Below, in pieces: positions 1 through 8,125 of a DNA stretch of 64,000 bases (positions are counted from its first letter, which is position 1; each line of letters begins with the position of its first letter). Under the pieces are notes generated by a model. It was not told where the DNA came from. It worked only from the letters and a program-made list of their open reading frames with translations, and did not search any database. Made by a program: the position numbers and the translations under genes. This DNA comes from Allomuricauda ruestringensis DSM 13258 (lineage in GTDB: Bacteria > Bacteroidota > Bacteroidia > Flavobacteriales > Flavobacteriaceae). Location of the stretch: assembly GCF_000224085.1 (NCBI RefSeq), contig NC_015945.1, forward strand, positions 186,001 to 250,000, in the 5' to 3' direction.

Positions 1-1708
1 TTACACCTTTGCTTATTTTTGACTCCCTGATGGAGTAAAGGGTACTATAATATTCTTCTCCGGTAATATCGCGAGTGATAGGTTTTCCGGAGATTACCTG
101 TTTGTCCGGTTCGTTGGCAGTAAGGTCTGGGGAGATAATTTCCCAGTTTTTGCCCCCATTGCTGGTTTTGTGCAAGAATTGAGAACCCATGTATACCACT
201 TCTGGATCATAAGGGGATACATGAATAGGTGCTACACGCTGGAATCTATATTTTAAGTCTTTAGGATTATGTCCGTAAATATTGGATGCACCAATGGAAT
301 ATTCGCGGCTTTGTCCCGTTTTTTTGCTATAGACGCTAAAGCGACCTTTACAGTTGTTATAAACAATATAATGGTTGCCCGGCATGGGAATCACGGGGCC
401 AGTTTCGCAACCACCGACATTCATCATAATGCTTTCATTGGGCGTGGTCGTGGCTTTGGGCGCCCTGCTTGGGATGGCCAAGGTGGTATTGTCTTGCTGG
501 GCTCCGTACACCCAATACGGATATTGGTCGTCCACAGCAACTTGGTAGATTTCTGCCGTAGGCTGATTATACTGCGTAGACCATGTTTTACCGCCATTGT
601 GCGATACGTTGGCCCCGCCATCGTTACACTGGATCAATAAATCGGGCTTATCTGGGTTGAGCCAAATATCATGATTATCACCGTGGGGCACACTCATGCG
701 TTTCCATGTTTTTCCTCCATCCATGGATTTTATCAATGGGTTGGCATTGGAGTACACAATATCGGGGTTGGTCGGGTCCAGTTCAATATTAGTGTAGTAA
801 AATGGTCTGTTCACCAATCTAACATCATCGGAAATGTGTGTAAAGGATTTTCCTTGATCTACGGATTTATACAATCCCCTATCAGCATCTGGAGCCTCAA
901 TAACGGCATAAAGTATTTTTGAATCTACTGGGGAAACGGCCAAATCAATTTTACCAATCAATCCTTTTGGCAGCCCTTTTTCCAGTTTTTCCCAATCTTT
1001 TCCCCCATTAATGGATTTGTAGATGCCTCCTTCGCTGTTCTCACCACCCGAATCAATGGTCCAAGGTGTGCGGCGTGCCTTCCAAGCTGCAGCATACACT
1101 ACATTTGGATTGCCAGGGAGCAGTTCCAAGTCGGCGAACCCTGTTTCATCGGAAACGTACAGGACCTTTTCCCATGTTTTTCCTCCATTGGTCGTCTTAA
1201 AAATTCCGCGTTCCTTGTTAGGTTTAAATGCATTTCCAATAGCGGCAACCCAAACAATATTGCTATTCGTGGGGTCGATTTCCACAGCGCCGATTTGGCC
1301 TACATTTTCCAATCCGATGTGTTCCCACGTTTTTCCGGCATCAATGGATTTGTACACCCCTTTCCCTGAAATGATATTGCTACGGATTCCATCGGAACCG
1401 GTTCCCACATATACGATATTGGGATCATTGGCTGCGATTTCTATAGCACCAATGGAGGGTGTTTTAAAGAAACCATCGGAAACATTGTTCCAAGTAGTTC
1501 CGTAGTCATCTGTTTTCCAGACACCCGCACCGGATGCCCCAAAATAAAAAGTCCCCGGGAGCATAGCTGTTCCGGTAACGGTGGTTACCCTTCCTCCCCT
1601 AGCGGGTCCTATGGTTCGGTATTGTAATGCTTCAAAATCCTGAGCCAAGGTTGCACAGGTCACTAAAAATGTAAAAAGAAAATAAAAAGAGCTTTGCTTT
1701 AAGGTCAT
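1..1708 (-). CDS. Asp-box (BNR/VPS10-sortilin-like) exported protein, 3' part missing
   Basis: Reading frame on the reverse strand from an ATG at 1708 that stays open to the window edge, so only the N-terminal ~569 residues are present. The protein starts with a signal peptide (MTLKQSSFYFLFTFLVTCA) ending near LAQ. It then carries at least eight Asp-box repeats of the S/T-x-D/N-x-G-x-x-W type (for example KSIDAGKTW, KTTNGGKTW, KSMDGGKTW), the hallmark of sortilin/VPS10-like beta-propellers. Family members in Bacteroidota are about 1000 residues long and are annotated as WD40/YVTN/BNR-like or glycosyl hydrolase. Their substrate is generally unknown, so I name the fold and the likely extracytoplasmic location, not a reaction. 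Confidence is high for the fold and low for function. Confidence 0.85.
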   Translation of the reverse strand, partial: MTLKQSSFYFLFTFLVTCATLAQDFEALQYRTIGPARGGRVTTVTGTAMLPGTFYFGASGAGVWKTDDYGTTWNNVSDGFFKTPSIGAIEIAANDPNIVYVGTGSDGIRSNIISGKGVYKSIDAGKTWEHIGLENVGQIGAVEIDPTNSNIVWVAAIGNAFKPNKERGIFKTTNGGKTWEKVLYVSDETGFADLELLPGNPNVVYAAAWKARRTPWTIDSGGENSEGGIYKSINGGKDWEKLEKGLPKGLIGKIDLAVSPVDSKILYAVIEAPDADRGLYKSVDQGKSFTHISDDVRLVNRPFYYTNIELDPTNPDIVYSNANPLIKSMDGGKTWKRMSVPHGDNHDIWLNPDKPDLLIQCNDGGANVSHNGGKTWSTQYNQPTAEIYQVAVDDQYPYWVYGAQQDNTTLAIPSRAPKATTTPNESIMMNVGGCETGPVIPMPGNHYIVYNNCKGRFSVYSKKTGQSREYSIGASNIYGHNPKDLKYRFQRVAPIHVSPYDPEVVYMGSQFLHKTSNGGKNWEIISPDLTANEPDKQVISGKPITRDITGEEYYSTLYSIRESKISKGV

Positions 1709-1961
1709 GAGTTAGTAGAATAGTTGGTTTCTTCCCAAATCTACTAAATACCTAGCCAATCTGAAATGCTTCAAGAACGAAATCATTCCTTTTTGATAGA
1801 AAGGATCGTAATTTATGAAATTGGCAATAGGAGAACATTAAATAATATGTGTTGTTCTTTTTTAATCGACAAAGAGGGATATTTGGCAACTCCCATTAGC
1901 TTAAAAAGCAACGGTTTAACCCATCTTGTATCTACAGTATAAAATCAAAACCTTCTTTTCT

Positions 1962-2399
1962 ATGCTGAAAATTCAAAGTATACTATTTTCTTTCATTGTT
2001 GTTGGATTTGTAAGTTCTTGCAGCCGAACTGGTGAAGTAAACAGTGATCGGAGCACAAAACTTTTTGAACTTCAGTTCATCAATACAGGGTTATCGGGGG
2101 ATATTATCAAAAAAGAAGATTTGGAGTTTAATGAGTTTATTGAATTTTTATCCAATGGCACATTTATTAAAAAAAGGGTTCATCCTGACAGCACAAGTAT
2201 CGCCAAGGGCAGTTATACCTTAATGCTGTCAGAAGACACCCATTATTACGATTTGGAATATGAAGAAGTTGGCCCTCTGATTCAAAATTGCGGAAGTTCA
2301 GTTAAAGAACATATAACCATTTTGAATGATAACGAAATATTTAATGGCAGCTACCTTCCATGTGACGGTCCTGGTTTTGGTTATGAATTAGTCTATTAG
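1962..2399 (+). CDS. small lipoprotein, function unknown
   Basis: About 145 residues starting at the ATG at 1962. The frame is open further upstream to a TTG at 1926, but the ATG start places a classic lipoprotein signal (MLKIQSILFSFIVVGFVSSC) at the N-terminus, with lipobox VSSC. The mature part is acidic and resembles the short lipocalin-like lipoproteins common in flavobacteria, judging from its alternating pattern, a Gly-x-Tyr-Thr segment and two later Cys residues. I see no catalytic motif. It is monocistronic, between a divergent Asp-box gene and a convergent collagen-like gene. Real coding is likely; function unknown. Confidence 0.7.
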   Translation: MLKIQSILFSFIVVGFVSSCSRTGEVNSDRSTKLFELQFINTGLSGDIIKKEDLEFNEFIEFLSNGTFIKKRVHPDSTSIAKGSYTLMLSEDTHYYDLEYEEVGPLIQNCGSSVKEHITILNDNEIFNGSYLPCDGPGFGYELVY

Positions 2400-2456
2400 A
2401 AGTGCTTTTAATTACGATCGCCACATCCAAATTATCGTAAAAATACTTCGCCCAGA

Positions 2457-3086
2457 TCAGTAATCAATCCCAAAATAATCCATTACTGCATAATAATCGG
2501 AATAGTCTGGAGCCTTGGATTTTCCTGAAACCGATACATTAGGTGGGATAATTACGTAACGAAACTTATTTCCCCGGGCTGGATCTATCTGAAATTCGGT
2601 CAAATCCCCAGAAAGGGCTTCAGCTCTGATCAAAATATCCTCCACGTTTATGCTTCCACTTCCAAAACCATAGGTAAACTGAGCTCCTCTGAAATTTAAT
2701 ACTGGCAATAAATAAACATTACCATCTCCAAAACCCGTGAAATACACCAATAAAACATGGGTGTCCTTAATGCTTATTGCACTGGGAAGTTCTGGAGGAA
2801 AGTCTATATCCATATACTTCACAGATGTTGAAGCTCCTTCGAAGTTTGCTGGTATCCACGAACTGTAGATGACCTCGGCATTACCATCTTCACCCGCCGG
2901 ACCCTGCTCACCTTGAGGTCCTTGTTCGCCCTGAGCTCCTTGTTCACCCTGTGGGCCTTGTATTCCTTGTTCCCCTTGAGGACCTTCCGGTCCAATTGCA
3001 CCATCTTCACCGTCCTCTGCACTACAAGAAAGAAGGAAAACGGTACAAAATAATAAATAACTAAATTTTAAAAATTGTGGTTTCAT
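2457..3086 (-). CDS. collagen-like repeat lipoprotein
   Basis: 209 residues. A lipoprotein signal ends at LLSC around residue 21. It is followed directly by a run of about 14 Gly-x-y triplets ([19 protein letters not shown] type, residues ~28-68) with a strong GPQ/GEQ bias. A globular C-terminal domain of ~140 residues follows. Such proteins are expected on the cell surface, with the triplet region forming a triple-helical stalk. The C-terminal domain contains Tyr- and Phe-rich strands and no recognisable catalytic site. Bacterial collagen-like repeats change length by slippage, so repeat number may vary between strains. Confidence 0.85.
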   Translation of the reverse strand: MKPQFLKFSYLLFCTVFLLSCSAEDGEDGAIGPEGPQGEQGIQGPQGEQGAQGEQGPQGEQGPAGEDGNAEVIYSSWIPANFEGASTSVKYMDIDFPPELPSAISIKDTHVLLVYFTGFGDGNVYLLPVLNFRGAQFTYGFGSGSINVEDILIRAEALSGDLTEFQIDPARGNKFRYVIIPPNVSVSGKSKAPDYSDYYAVMDYFGIDY

Positions 3087-3402
3087 GATAAAAAAATTAA
3101 TGGTTTACGTGATTTTGCAACAATAAGGCGTTCGCAAATAGAGTAATCATACTCCATTTGAAACCTAGGTCAATCCACAGTTTTTTTCACTGAAACTGAC
3201 TTGGAAAATATGCCTATTCTTAGGGGAAAGTTTGTGTTAATGATTGTAAACCAAAATTATAAAATAAGTTGGTCAATCATGGTAAAACTAGTTGCTACTT
3301 ACACAATAAAGACTACCATCGATACAATAAAAGCAGAAATGATGGTAAAATCTGGTCCCTTTCACAAAACCGTTTGGTTAATAACTTCCAAAATACCGTG
3401 TA
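3087..3402. other. intergenic stretch, no gene seen
   Basis: Spacer between the start of the collagen-like lipoprotein and the stop of the GlxA-like regulator. A forward frame starting near 3201 runs into the regulator but shows no recognisable protein features and biased low-complexity content, so I do not call it. The stretch presumably holds the promoter of the lipoprotein gene; I could not pick a convincing -33/-7 pair. Confidence 0.5.
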
Positions 3403-4383
3403 TCAATTTTGGTTTTTACTGTTGTATTTGTTCAGGTAAGCCAATGGTGTCATGTTTGCTATTTTCTTAAAAGTATCCCTAAACGCTTTGGGGTCGTTGT
3501 ACCCTACTTCATACATTACTTCGTTGACCGTTTTTCTTCCTTTTTCCAGTTCTTTCTTGGCAGCTTCCACTTTAACGCGCTTCAAGTACTCGATAACTGT
3601 GTTTGAGGTAGCCTTTTTAAAACGCCTCTCGAAGGTTCTTCGGCTTACCGTAATTTTTTCGGATAGATCATCAACGGTTATTTTATCTTGATAATTTTGC
3701 TCGATAAATTCCTGAGCCTTTAAAACCTCTTTATCGTTATGGGATTTTTGCCCTTTGAAGATGATAAAAGGCGATTGGCTGACACGGCTGATGTCTATTT
3801 CAAAAACTTTTGAGGATAGCACCGCCATTTCGCGACCCGCAAACTTTTCCACTAAATAAAGGTTTAGATTTAAAGATGAATAGGCACCCCCGCTAGTGTA
3901 CAAACCGTTCTCGTCGGTGATGATTTTATCATCGACCAGGTTTACTTTGGGGTACATCTCCCTAAACTCACTTGCTGCCAGCCAATGCGTGGCACACTCT
4001 TTTCCATCGAGCAACCCCGTACCTGCCAATATAAACGCACCAATACACAGACTCGCCACTTCGGCACCATTGCTGTATTGCTCTCTGATCCAAGGAATAA
4101 GTGCACTGTTTTTGGAAACTACCTCCTTGTAATCACCATGAATTGCAGGAATAATGATCAAGTCGGTTTTTTTTATGTCTTCAATAGTAGTATTTGGTAT
4201 AATATTGAACATACCGTTACTTAACCTTGCTGTTTTTTGTGCACCAACTAGGTGAGTGGCAAACATTGGTGCTTTGCCCGCTCTTTGTAGAGCGCTATTG
4301 GTCATATTGAACATTTTAAAAGTTGCCTCCAAATTGCTCAGGCTCGAATCGCCTTCGGGAACAAGTATCGATATATGTTTCAT
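3403..4383 (-). CDS. GlxA-type AraC-family transcriptional regulator
   Basis: 326 residues with the two-domain layout of GlxA regulators. Residues ~1-190 form a DJ-1/PfpI-like domain with the nucleophile-elbow region (SLCIGAFILAGTGLLDG, Cys near 113) and the following ATHW motif. Residues ~220-320 form an AraC-type double helix-turn-helix (ITVDDLSEKITVSRRTFERR, then VNEVMYEVGYNDPKAFRDTF). Such proteins activate transcription; the PfpI-like part is thought to sense a ligand rather than act as a protease. It is divergent from the RibD-C/DinB/VOC gene run that starts at 4536, with 152 bp between the starts, so that run is a plausible target. Ligand unknown. Confidence 0.88.
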   Translation of the reverse strand: MKHISILVPEGDSSLSNLEATFKMFNMTNSALQRAGKAPMFATHLVGAQKTARLSNGMFNIIPNTTIEDIKKTDLIIIPAIHGDYKEVVSKNSALIPWIREQYSNGAEVASLCIGAFILAGTGLLDGKECATHWLAASEFREMYPKVNLVDDKIITDENGLYTSGGAYSSLNLNLYLVEKFAGREMAVLSSKVFEIDISRVSQSPFIIFKGQKSHNDKEVLKAQEFIEQNYQDKITVDDLSEKITVSRRTFERRFKKATSNTVIEYLKRVKVEAAKKELEKGRKTVNEVMYEVGYNDPKAFRDTFKKIANMTPLAYLNKYNSKNQN

Positions 4384-4492
4384 TTGCTGAAAATCAATTG
4401 ATTAACCTTAATCCAAAGGTATATTAAGTTGTTGTCGCAATCAACCCGTTATATTGACGTAAATATACCCCCAAAGTACCAATTAGTACATA

Positions 4493-4500
4493 TATCTTTG
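4493..4500 (+). promoter_or_regulatory. candidate Bacteroidota -7 box
   Basis: TATCTTTG matches the TAnnTTTG -7 consensus of Bacteroidota sigma-A promoters. It lies 35 bp before the ATG at 4536 in the divergent spacer. I see no clean TTG at the usual -33 distance, so this could be a promoter that depends on the GlxA-like activator. Confidence 0.45.
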
Positions 4501-4535
4501 GTAACACCTTGAATCTTAAACAGAAAACAAGTGTT

Positions 4536-5069
4536 ATGAGACAAGTTATTTTATCTATGCTAGTGTCCATCGACGGTTATATTGAAGGAATCGATAATGA
4601 TATCAATTGGCATGTTTGGGATGATGAAATGCAAACTTATATGATGGATTTTCTGCAAACAATCGACACTTTTATCTATGGTAGAAAATCGTATGAGCTG
4701 ATGCTTGATTATTGGCCCGATCAAAAAGGGGAATTTGCAGATATAATGAACCAAACACCCAAAATTGTATTCTCCACGACCCTACAAAAGGCAAAAATGA
4801 ATGCTAGAATAGCTCACGGAAACGTCGCCGAAGAAATACAAAAAGAAAAAGAAAAACCAGGGAAGGACATGGTATTGTTCGCCGGGGCCAACATGGCCTC
4901 ATCATTTATAGAGCACAATTTAATAGATGAATACCGAATTATTGTAAACCCTGTTGTTCTGGGCAAAGGAACACCTTTGTTTCAAACTGGGAAACAGCAA
5001 CAGCTTAAATTAGTAAGCGCCAAACCTTTTAAATGTGGCAATGTACTACTAACATACAAAGCAAAATAA
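4536..5069 (+). CDS. RibD C-terminal / dihydrofolate reductase-fold protein
   Basis: 177 residues from the ATG at 4536; a TTG at 4509 would add nine residues without similarity to the family. The N-terminus (MRQVILSMLVSIDGYIEG) is the standard opening of the RibD C-terminal domain family. The later segments IDTFIYGRKSYELM and the Gly-rich VLFAGANMASSFIEHNLIDEYRIIVNPVVLGKGTPLF are the NADPH-binding and core strands of this fold. Stand-alone members are common reductases of unknown substrate and are not evidence for riboflavin synthesis here. It is first in a same-strand run with DinB and VOC genes (1 bp gap to the next gene). Confidence 0.85.
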   Translation: MRQVILSMLVSIDGYIEGIDNDINWHVWDDEMQTYMMDFLQTIDTFIYGRKSYELMLDYWPDQKGEFADIMNQTPKIVFSTTLQKAKMNARIAHGNVAEEIQKEKEKPGKDMVLFAGANMASSFIEHNLIDEYRIIVNPVVLGKGTPLFQTGKQQQLKLVSAKPFKCGNVLLTYKAK

Positions 5070-5070
5070 T

Positions 5071-5580
5071 ATGGATAGGAATATTTTAAATGCGTATGAT
5101 ACCGCTACCTCAACACTTATTGAGCTGCTCTCTTCGTTAACCAACGAACAACTCAATATAAAGCCCACCAAAAATAGTTGGACCGCCGGACAAGTCGGTG
5201 ATCATCTGGACAAATCATACGACGTATCCAAAATTTTGCTGGGAGAAGTTGAAGATACTCAACGCCCCCCAGACCAAAAACTGGCTGAAATACGTGCGTT
5301 GTTTTTAAATTTTGACATCAAAATGGATTCGCCCAAAGCGATTGTTCCAACAAATGACCCCATTGACAAAAAACGTCTTCTTACCAGTTTGGAAGAGAAA
5401 ATTCAATGGGTCAATACAAATTCCAAGAATATGGACCTGTCAAAAACCTGTCTGGATTTTGAAATCCCAGAATATGGGCCATTTACCCGCCTTGAATGGA
5501 TCGGCTTTAATACCGTACATACACAGCGCCACAACCATCAACTACAACAAATCATTAAAAACATAAAAAATGACACCTAA
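5071..5580 (+). CDS. DinB-family protein
   Basis: 169 residues. The four-helix DinB/YfiT fold is suggested by the N-terminal helix (AYDTATSTLIELLSSL) and the NSWTAGQVGDHL segment. The pattern of metal-binding His is also visible: H near 50 (GDHLDKS) and the pair in the C-terminal helix (HTQRHNHQLQQI). DinB-like proteins often act as thiol-dependent S-transferases or mycothiol/bacillithiol-related enzymes; the actual substrate is unknown. It starts 1 bp after the RibD-C stop and overlaps the following VOC gene by 11 bp, so the three are translationally coupled. Confidence 0.85.
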   Translation: MDRNILNAYDTATSTLIELLSSLTNEQLNIKPTKNSWTAGQVGDHLDKSYDVSKILLGEVEDTQRPPDQKLAEIRALFLNFDIKMDSPKAIVPTNDPIDKKRLLTSLEEKIQWVNTNSKNMDLSKTCLDFEIPEYGPFTRLEWIGFNTVHTQRHNHQLQQIIKNIKNDT

Positions 5581-5986
5581 ACAAATCTGGGCAAACCTAG
5601 GCGTAGAAAATATTGAAAGAACACAAGAGTTTTATCTGGCATTGGGGTTTAAGCAAAACGGAACTCCCTCAAAAGATTTGGTAAGCTTCTTGTTCGGTGA
5701 CGATGCGTTTGTTATTCACTTTTTTAAAAAAGAAAAGCTAAAAACAAGTCTCGAAGGAGAGGTGGCCGACCTAAGCCAAGGCAATGAAATTATGTTCACC
5801 CTCTCCGCGGAGAGCAAGGAAGAAATCCACGAGTGCATAGAAAAAGTAAAGAAGATAGGGGGAACTATTCGTTTTGACCCTAGGAAGGACAGAAAAAGTT
5901 TTTACGACGAAAACGGTTATTACGTCGGTGTTTTCGCCGATTTGGATGGGCACTTATTTAACCTGTTCTGCAATTTGAACAAATAA
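5570..5986 (+). CDS. VOC (glyoxalase/dioxygenase-fold) protein
   Basis: 138 residues. One pair of beta-alpha-beta-beta-beta modules is visible: IWANLGVENIERTQEFYLALGF at the start and the closing YVGVFADLDGHLFNLFCN. The C-terminal D-L-D-G-H-x-F/W segment is typical of the glyoxalase/bleomycin-resistance superfamily. Its ATG lies inside the end of the DinB gene (11 bp overlap). The N-terminal metal ligand is not obvious, so this may be a non-enzymatic VOC protein. Substrate unknown. Confidence 0.85.
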   Translation: MTPKQIWANLGVENIERTQEFYLALGFKQNGTPSKDLVSFLFGDDAFVIHFFKKEKLKTSLEGEVADLSQGNEIMFTLSAESKEEIHECIEKVKKIGGTIRFDPRKDRKSFYDENGYYVGVFADLDGHLFNLFCNLNK

Positions 5987-6030
5987 TCCAACATCAAGCA
6001 GGCGGAAAACATAACTGTAAATGAAAAATC

Positions 6031-6441
6031 ATGAAAACTGTTTGGTTGAACCTACCTGTAAAGGACATTAAAAAATCGAAGGAATTTTTTAAGGCCATTG
6101 GTTTTAAAGAAAATCCGAGGCATAAAAATGCTGAGCATTTAGGAAGTTTCTATATAGGAGAAAACAATTTTGTGCTGATGCTATTTCCGGAAAACACTTT
6201 TAAAGGGTTTGCGCAGAATGAAATCAGTGATACCCAAAAAGGAACAGAAGTATTGATCAATATCGATGCCCAGAACAAATCGGAAGTGGATACAATGGCT
6301 AAAACAGTACAAAAAGCTGGTGGCAAAATCTTTGCCGAACCTGGTGAATCCGATGGTTGGATGTACGCTTTTGGTTTTGAAGATTTGGACGGACACCGAT
6401 GGAGCATGTTGTATATGGACATGGAAAAAATGTCTGGGTAA
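6031..6441 (+). CDS. VOC-family protein (glyoxalase-like)
   Basis: 136 residues and clearly a relative of the preceding gene: the same opening (VWLNLPVKDIKKSKEFFKAIGF) and the same closing FEDLDGHRWSMLYMDM. The two genes look like an old tandem duplication that diverged strongly. Spacing of 44 bp keeps it in the probable operon starting at 4536. Substrate unknown. Confidence 0.85.
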   Translation: MKTVWLNLPVKDIKKSKEFFKAIGFKENPRHKNAEHLGSFYIGENNFVLMLFPENTFKGFAQNEISDTQKGTEVLINIDAQNKSEVDTMAKTVQKAGGKIFAEPGESDGWMYAFGFEDLDGHRWSMLYMDMEKMSG

Positions 6442-6486
6442 TCTGATTTACAGAGTAATAAGATTTATAAATACCCTGACTGCCTG

Positions 6487-6506
6487 CCGAATGGATAGGA
6501 ATTCGG
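6487..6506. repeat. short hairpin, possibly a partial REP-like element
   Basis: CCGAAT, eight bases, ATTCGG, followed by GAATGAC. The arrangement and the trailing TGAC resemble the two larger hairpins at 7817-7901, so this may be a decayed copy of the same dispersed element. It lies in the gap between two VOC genes. Confidence 0.4.
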
Positions 6507-6574
6507 AATGACTTACAAAGGAAATATTACAAATAATGAATATTCAAAAACATTAATACTAAAGATCAAAAACA

Positions 6575-6997
6575 ATGAAGGTAAACACGTATTTAAATTT
6601 TGACGGAAATGCAGAGGAGGCATTCAATTTTTACAAGACAGTATTTGGCGGGGATTTTATCGCGAATATGAAAATGGGAGATGCCCCAGATGCCGATAAA
6701 CTATCTGAAGAAGAGAAAAGTCGCACTATGCATATCTCATTGCCGCTATCCAACGATACCATTTTAATGGCATCGGATATTGTTCCCTCCATGGGACATT
6801 CCTTAAAAAAAGGCAATAACTCCTACATTTCCATACATCCTGAGAGCAAGGAAGAGGCAGACCGTTTGTTTAATGGTCTATCAAAAGGAGGGGAAATTGA
6901 AATGCCCATGGCCGACCAATTTTGGGGCGATTACTTTGGGAGTTTTGTTGACAAGTTCGGTATTCACTGGATGGTCAACTATAATCCACAGAGTTAG
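6575..6997 (+). CDS. PhnB-like VOC protein
   Basis: 140 residues of the PhnB/YjdN branch of the VOC superfamily. The N-terminus (NTYLNFDGNAEEAFNFYKTVFGG) and the C-terminal FGSFVDKFGIHWMVNY are diagnostic. Proteins of this branch were often annotated as 3-demethylubiquinone methyltransferases on weak grounds; no such activity should be assumed. It is third in a run of VOC genes on the same strand. Confidence 0.87.
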   Translation: MKVNTYLNFDGNAEEAFNFYKTVFGGDFIANMKMGDAPDADKLSEEEKSRTMHISLPLSNDTILMASDIVPSMGHSLKKGNNSYISIHPESKEEADRLFNGLSKGGEIEMPMADQFWGDYFGSFVDKFGIHWMVNYNPQS

Positions 6998-7025
6998 TAA
7001 TCCCATCAATTTTATAAATCGCAAT

Positions 7026-7328
7026 ATGCACAATAGTTTCAATGGACAACAAACTACAATTGTAGAGGTATTTCGTACCTCGGTAACCACCATTGAAAAA
7101 GCGGAATTCCTTTTGGATAAACTCCAAAAGGAATTTCCTTGTTGTGAAATCAATTTTGATTTGGAGGATTGCGACAATATACTTCGGGTGGCTACAGCAG
7201 AAAATACAATGGACACTGCTCCGATTGTTAAGCTGGTAAAAAAATATCAAGAGGATATACAAGTGCTACCCGATGAAATCCCTATAAAGGTAAAGGGTAT
7301 TGATACTTACCCCCAATGGAATATCTAA
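7026..7328 (+). CDS. hypothetical protein, possible small metal-chaperone-like fold
   Basis: 100 residues from the ATG at 7026, which follows the preceding stop by 28 bp. The sequence (VEVFRTSVTTIEKAEFLLDKL followed by an FPCCEINFDLEDCDNILRV segment) has the beta-alpha-beta rhythm of small ferredoxin-like proteins. It carries a vicinal Cys pair followed by another Cys 10 residues later. I do not recognise a named family. Coding is supported by frame consistency and operon context; the copper- or metal-chaperone idea is only a guess. Confidence 0.6.
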   Translation: MHNSFNGQQTTIVEVFRTSVTTIEKAEFLLDKLQKEFPCCEINFDLEDCDNILRVATAENTMDTAPIVKLVKKYQEDIQVLPDEIPIKVKGIDTYPQWNI

Positions 7329-7359
7329 TCCATGACCATCACAATACAATTGCTTAAAA

Positions 7360-7770
7360 TTGACTACTGGTAACAACAATAATCCATCTAAAGTGAAATT
7401 GAATATAAAGCCCGACTGTGGAAATGCCCCAAAAAAAGAGCTGATTAAACACCTTACCTGCTATTTTGCATCCAATGATATCGAAAAGGCCATGGAGTTT
7501 TTGGATACCCATATTACTTGGACTTTAGTTGGAGACAAAATCGTTAATGGAAAAAATCAATTCAGAATAGCATTACAGGAAATGCGTCAAAACAAAGTGC
7601 TCGAGTTAACAATTCACAGCATAATTACCCACGGAAAGGAAGCCGCCATCAATGGCGAAATGCTATTGGAAGATGAGAGTGTATTCGGTTTTTCCGATTT
7701 CTACGAATTTACAAGCGCCAAAGGAACCTGTGTCAAAACCATTGTTTCTTATTTGGTGGAGAAAAACTAA
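7360..7770 (+). CDS. SnoaL/NTF2-like protein
   Basis: Up to 136 residues. No ATG is available at the N-terminus, so the start is a TTG at 7360 or a GTG at 7393. The central part (IEKAMEFLDTHITWTLVGDKIVNGKNQFRIAL and the later SVFGFSDFYEFTSAKGTCVKTIVSYLVE) has the cone-shaped SnoaL/NTF2-like pattern of ketosteroid-isomerase-fold proteins. Function unknown. It ends the same-strand run that began at 4536. Confidence 0.65.
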   Translation: MTTGNNNNPSKVKLNIKPDCGNAPKKELIKHLTCYFASNDIEKAMEFLDTHITWTLVGDKIVNGKNQFRIALQEMRQNKVLELTIHSIITHGKEAAINGEMLLEDESVFGFSDFYEFTSAKGTCVKTIVSYLVEKN

Positions 7771-7816
7771 TCAAAACCCGTTGTGCTCTTTGAAGCAACA
7801 ATCTATTGGAAACTGC

Positions 7817-7901
7817 GTCATGCTGAACTCGTTTCAGCATCCCATCACATATTTTCATCCAATACTTATAAAATGTGACCCTGAAATAAATTCAGGGTGA
7901 C
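7817..7901. repeat. pair of REP-like hairpins
   Basis: Two stem-loops of identical geometry: TGCTGAA-5 nt-TTCAGCA (7821-7839) and CCCTGAA-5 nt-TTCAGGG (7879-7897). The outer edges carry GTCA and TGAC. The pair is 39 bp apart in otherwise empty sequence. Dispersed intergenic elements of this look are common in flavobacterial genomes. The rest of 7771-8125 holds no gene that I can support. Confidence 0.65.
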
Positions 7902-8125
7902 GAAAACCCATACTATTTTAGCATCTAATGACCATAGTCAATAATAATAAAGGTAAAATAGAAAAATGTACAACGGGTTAATCAAAGTACTGACAGTACC
8001 AAGGAATCCAATCCTCATTCTTCCTAATCAAAAATAAAAAAAGGAGGTTTTGTCTTTGATAAAGAGTCGGGACCTCTACAAAATTGCTGAAAAATTATGC
8101 AGCCCCATATAGAGAGTTAGGGTGT

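Noticed and set aside
269..1505. Forward reading frames in the first 1.5 kb
   Set aside because: They are antisense shadows of the Asp-box gene, whose repeats are obvious on the reverse strand.
2819..3022. Second reverse frame through the collagen-like region
   Set aside because: A frame-shifted reading of the triplet repeats; the Gly-x-y frame with a signal peptide is the real one.
3201..3470. Forward reading frame of 89 codons
   Set aside because: It overlaps the 3' end of the GlxA-like gene, has no recognisable protein character and no conserved motif.
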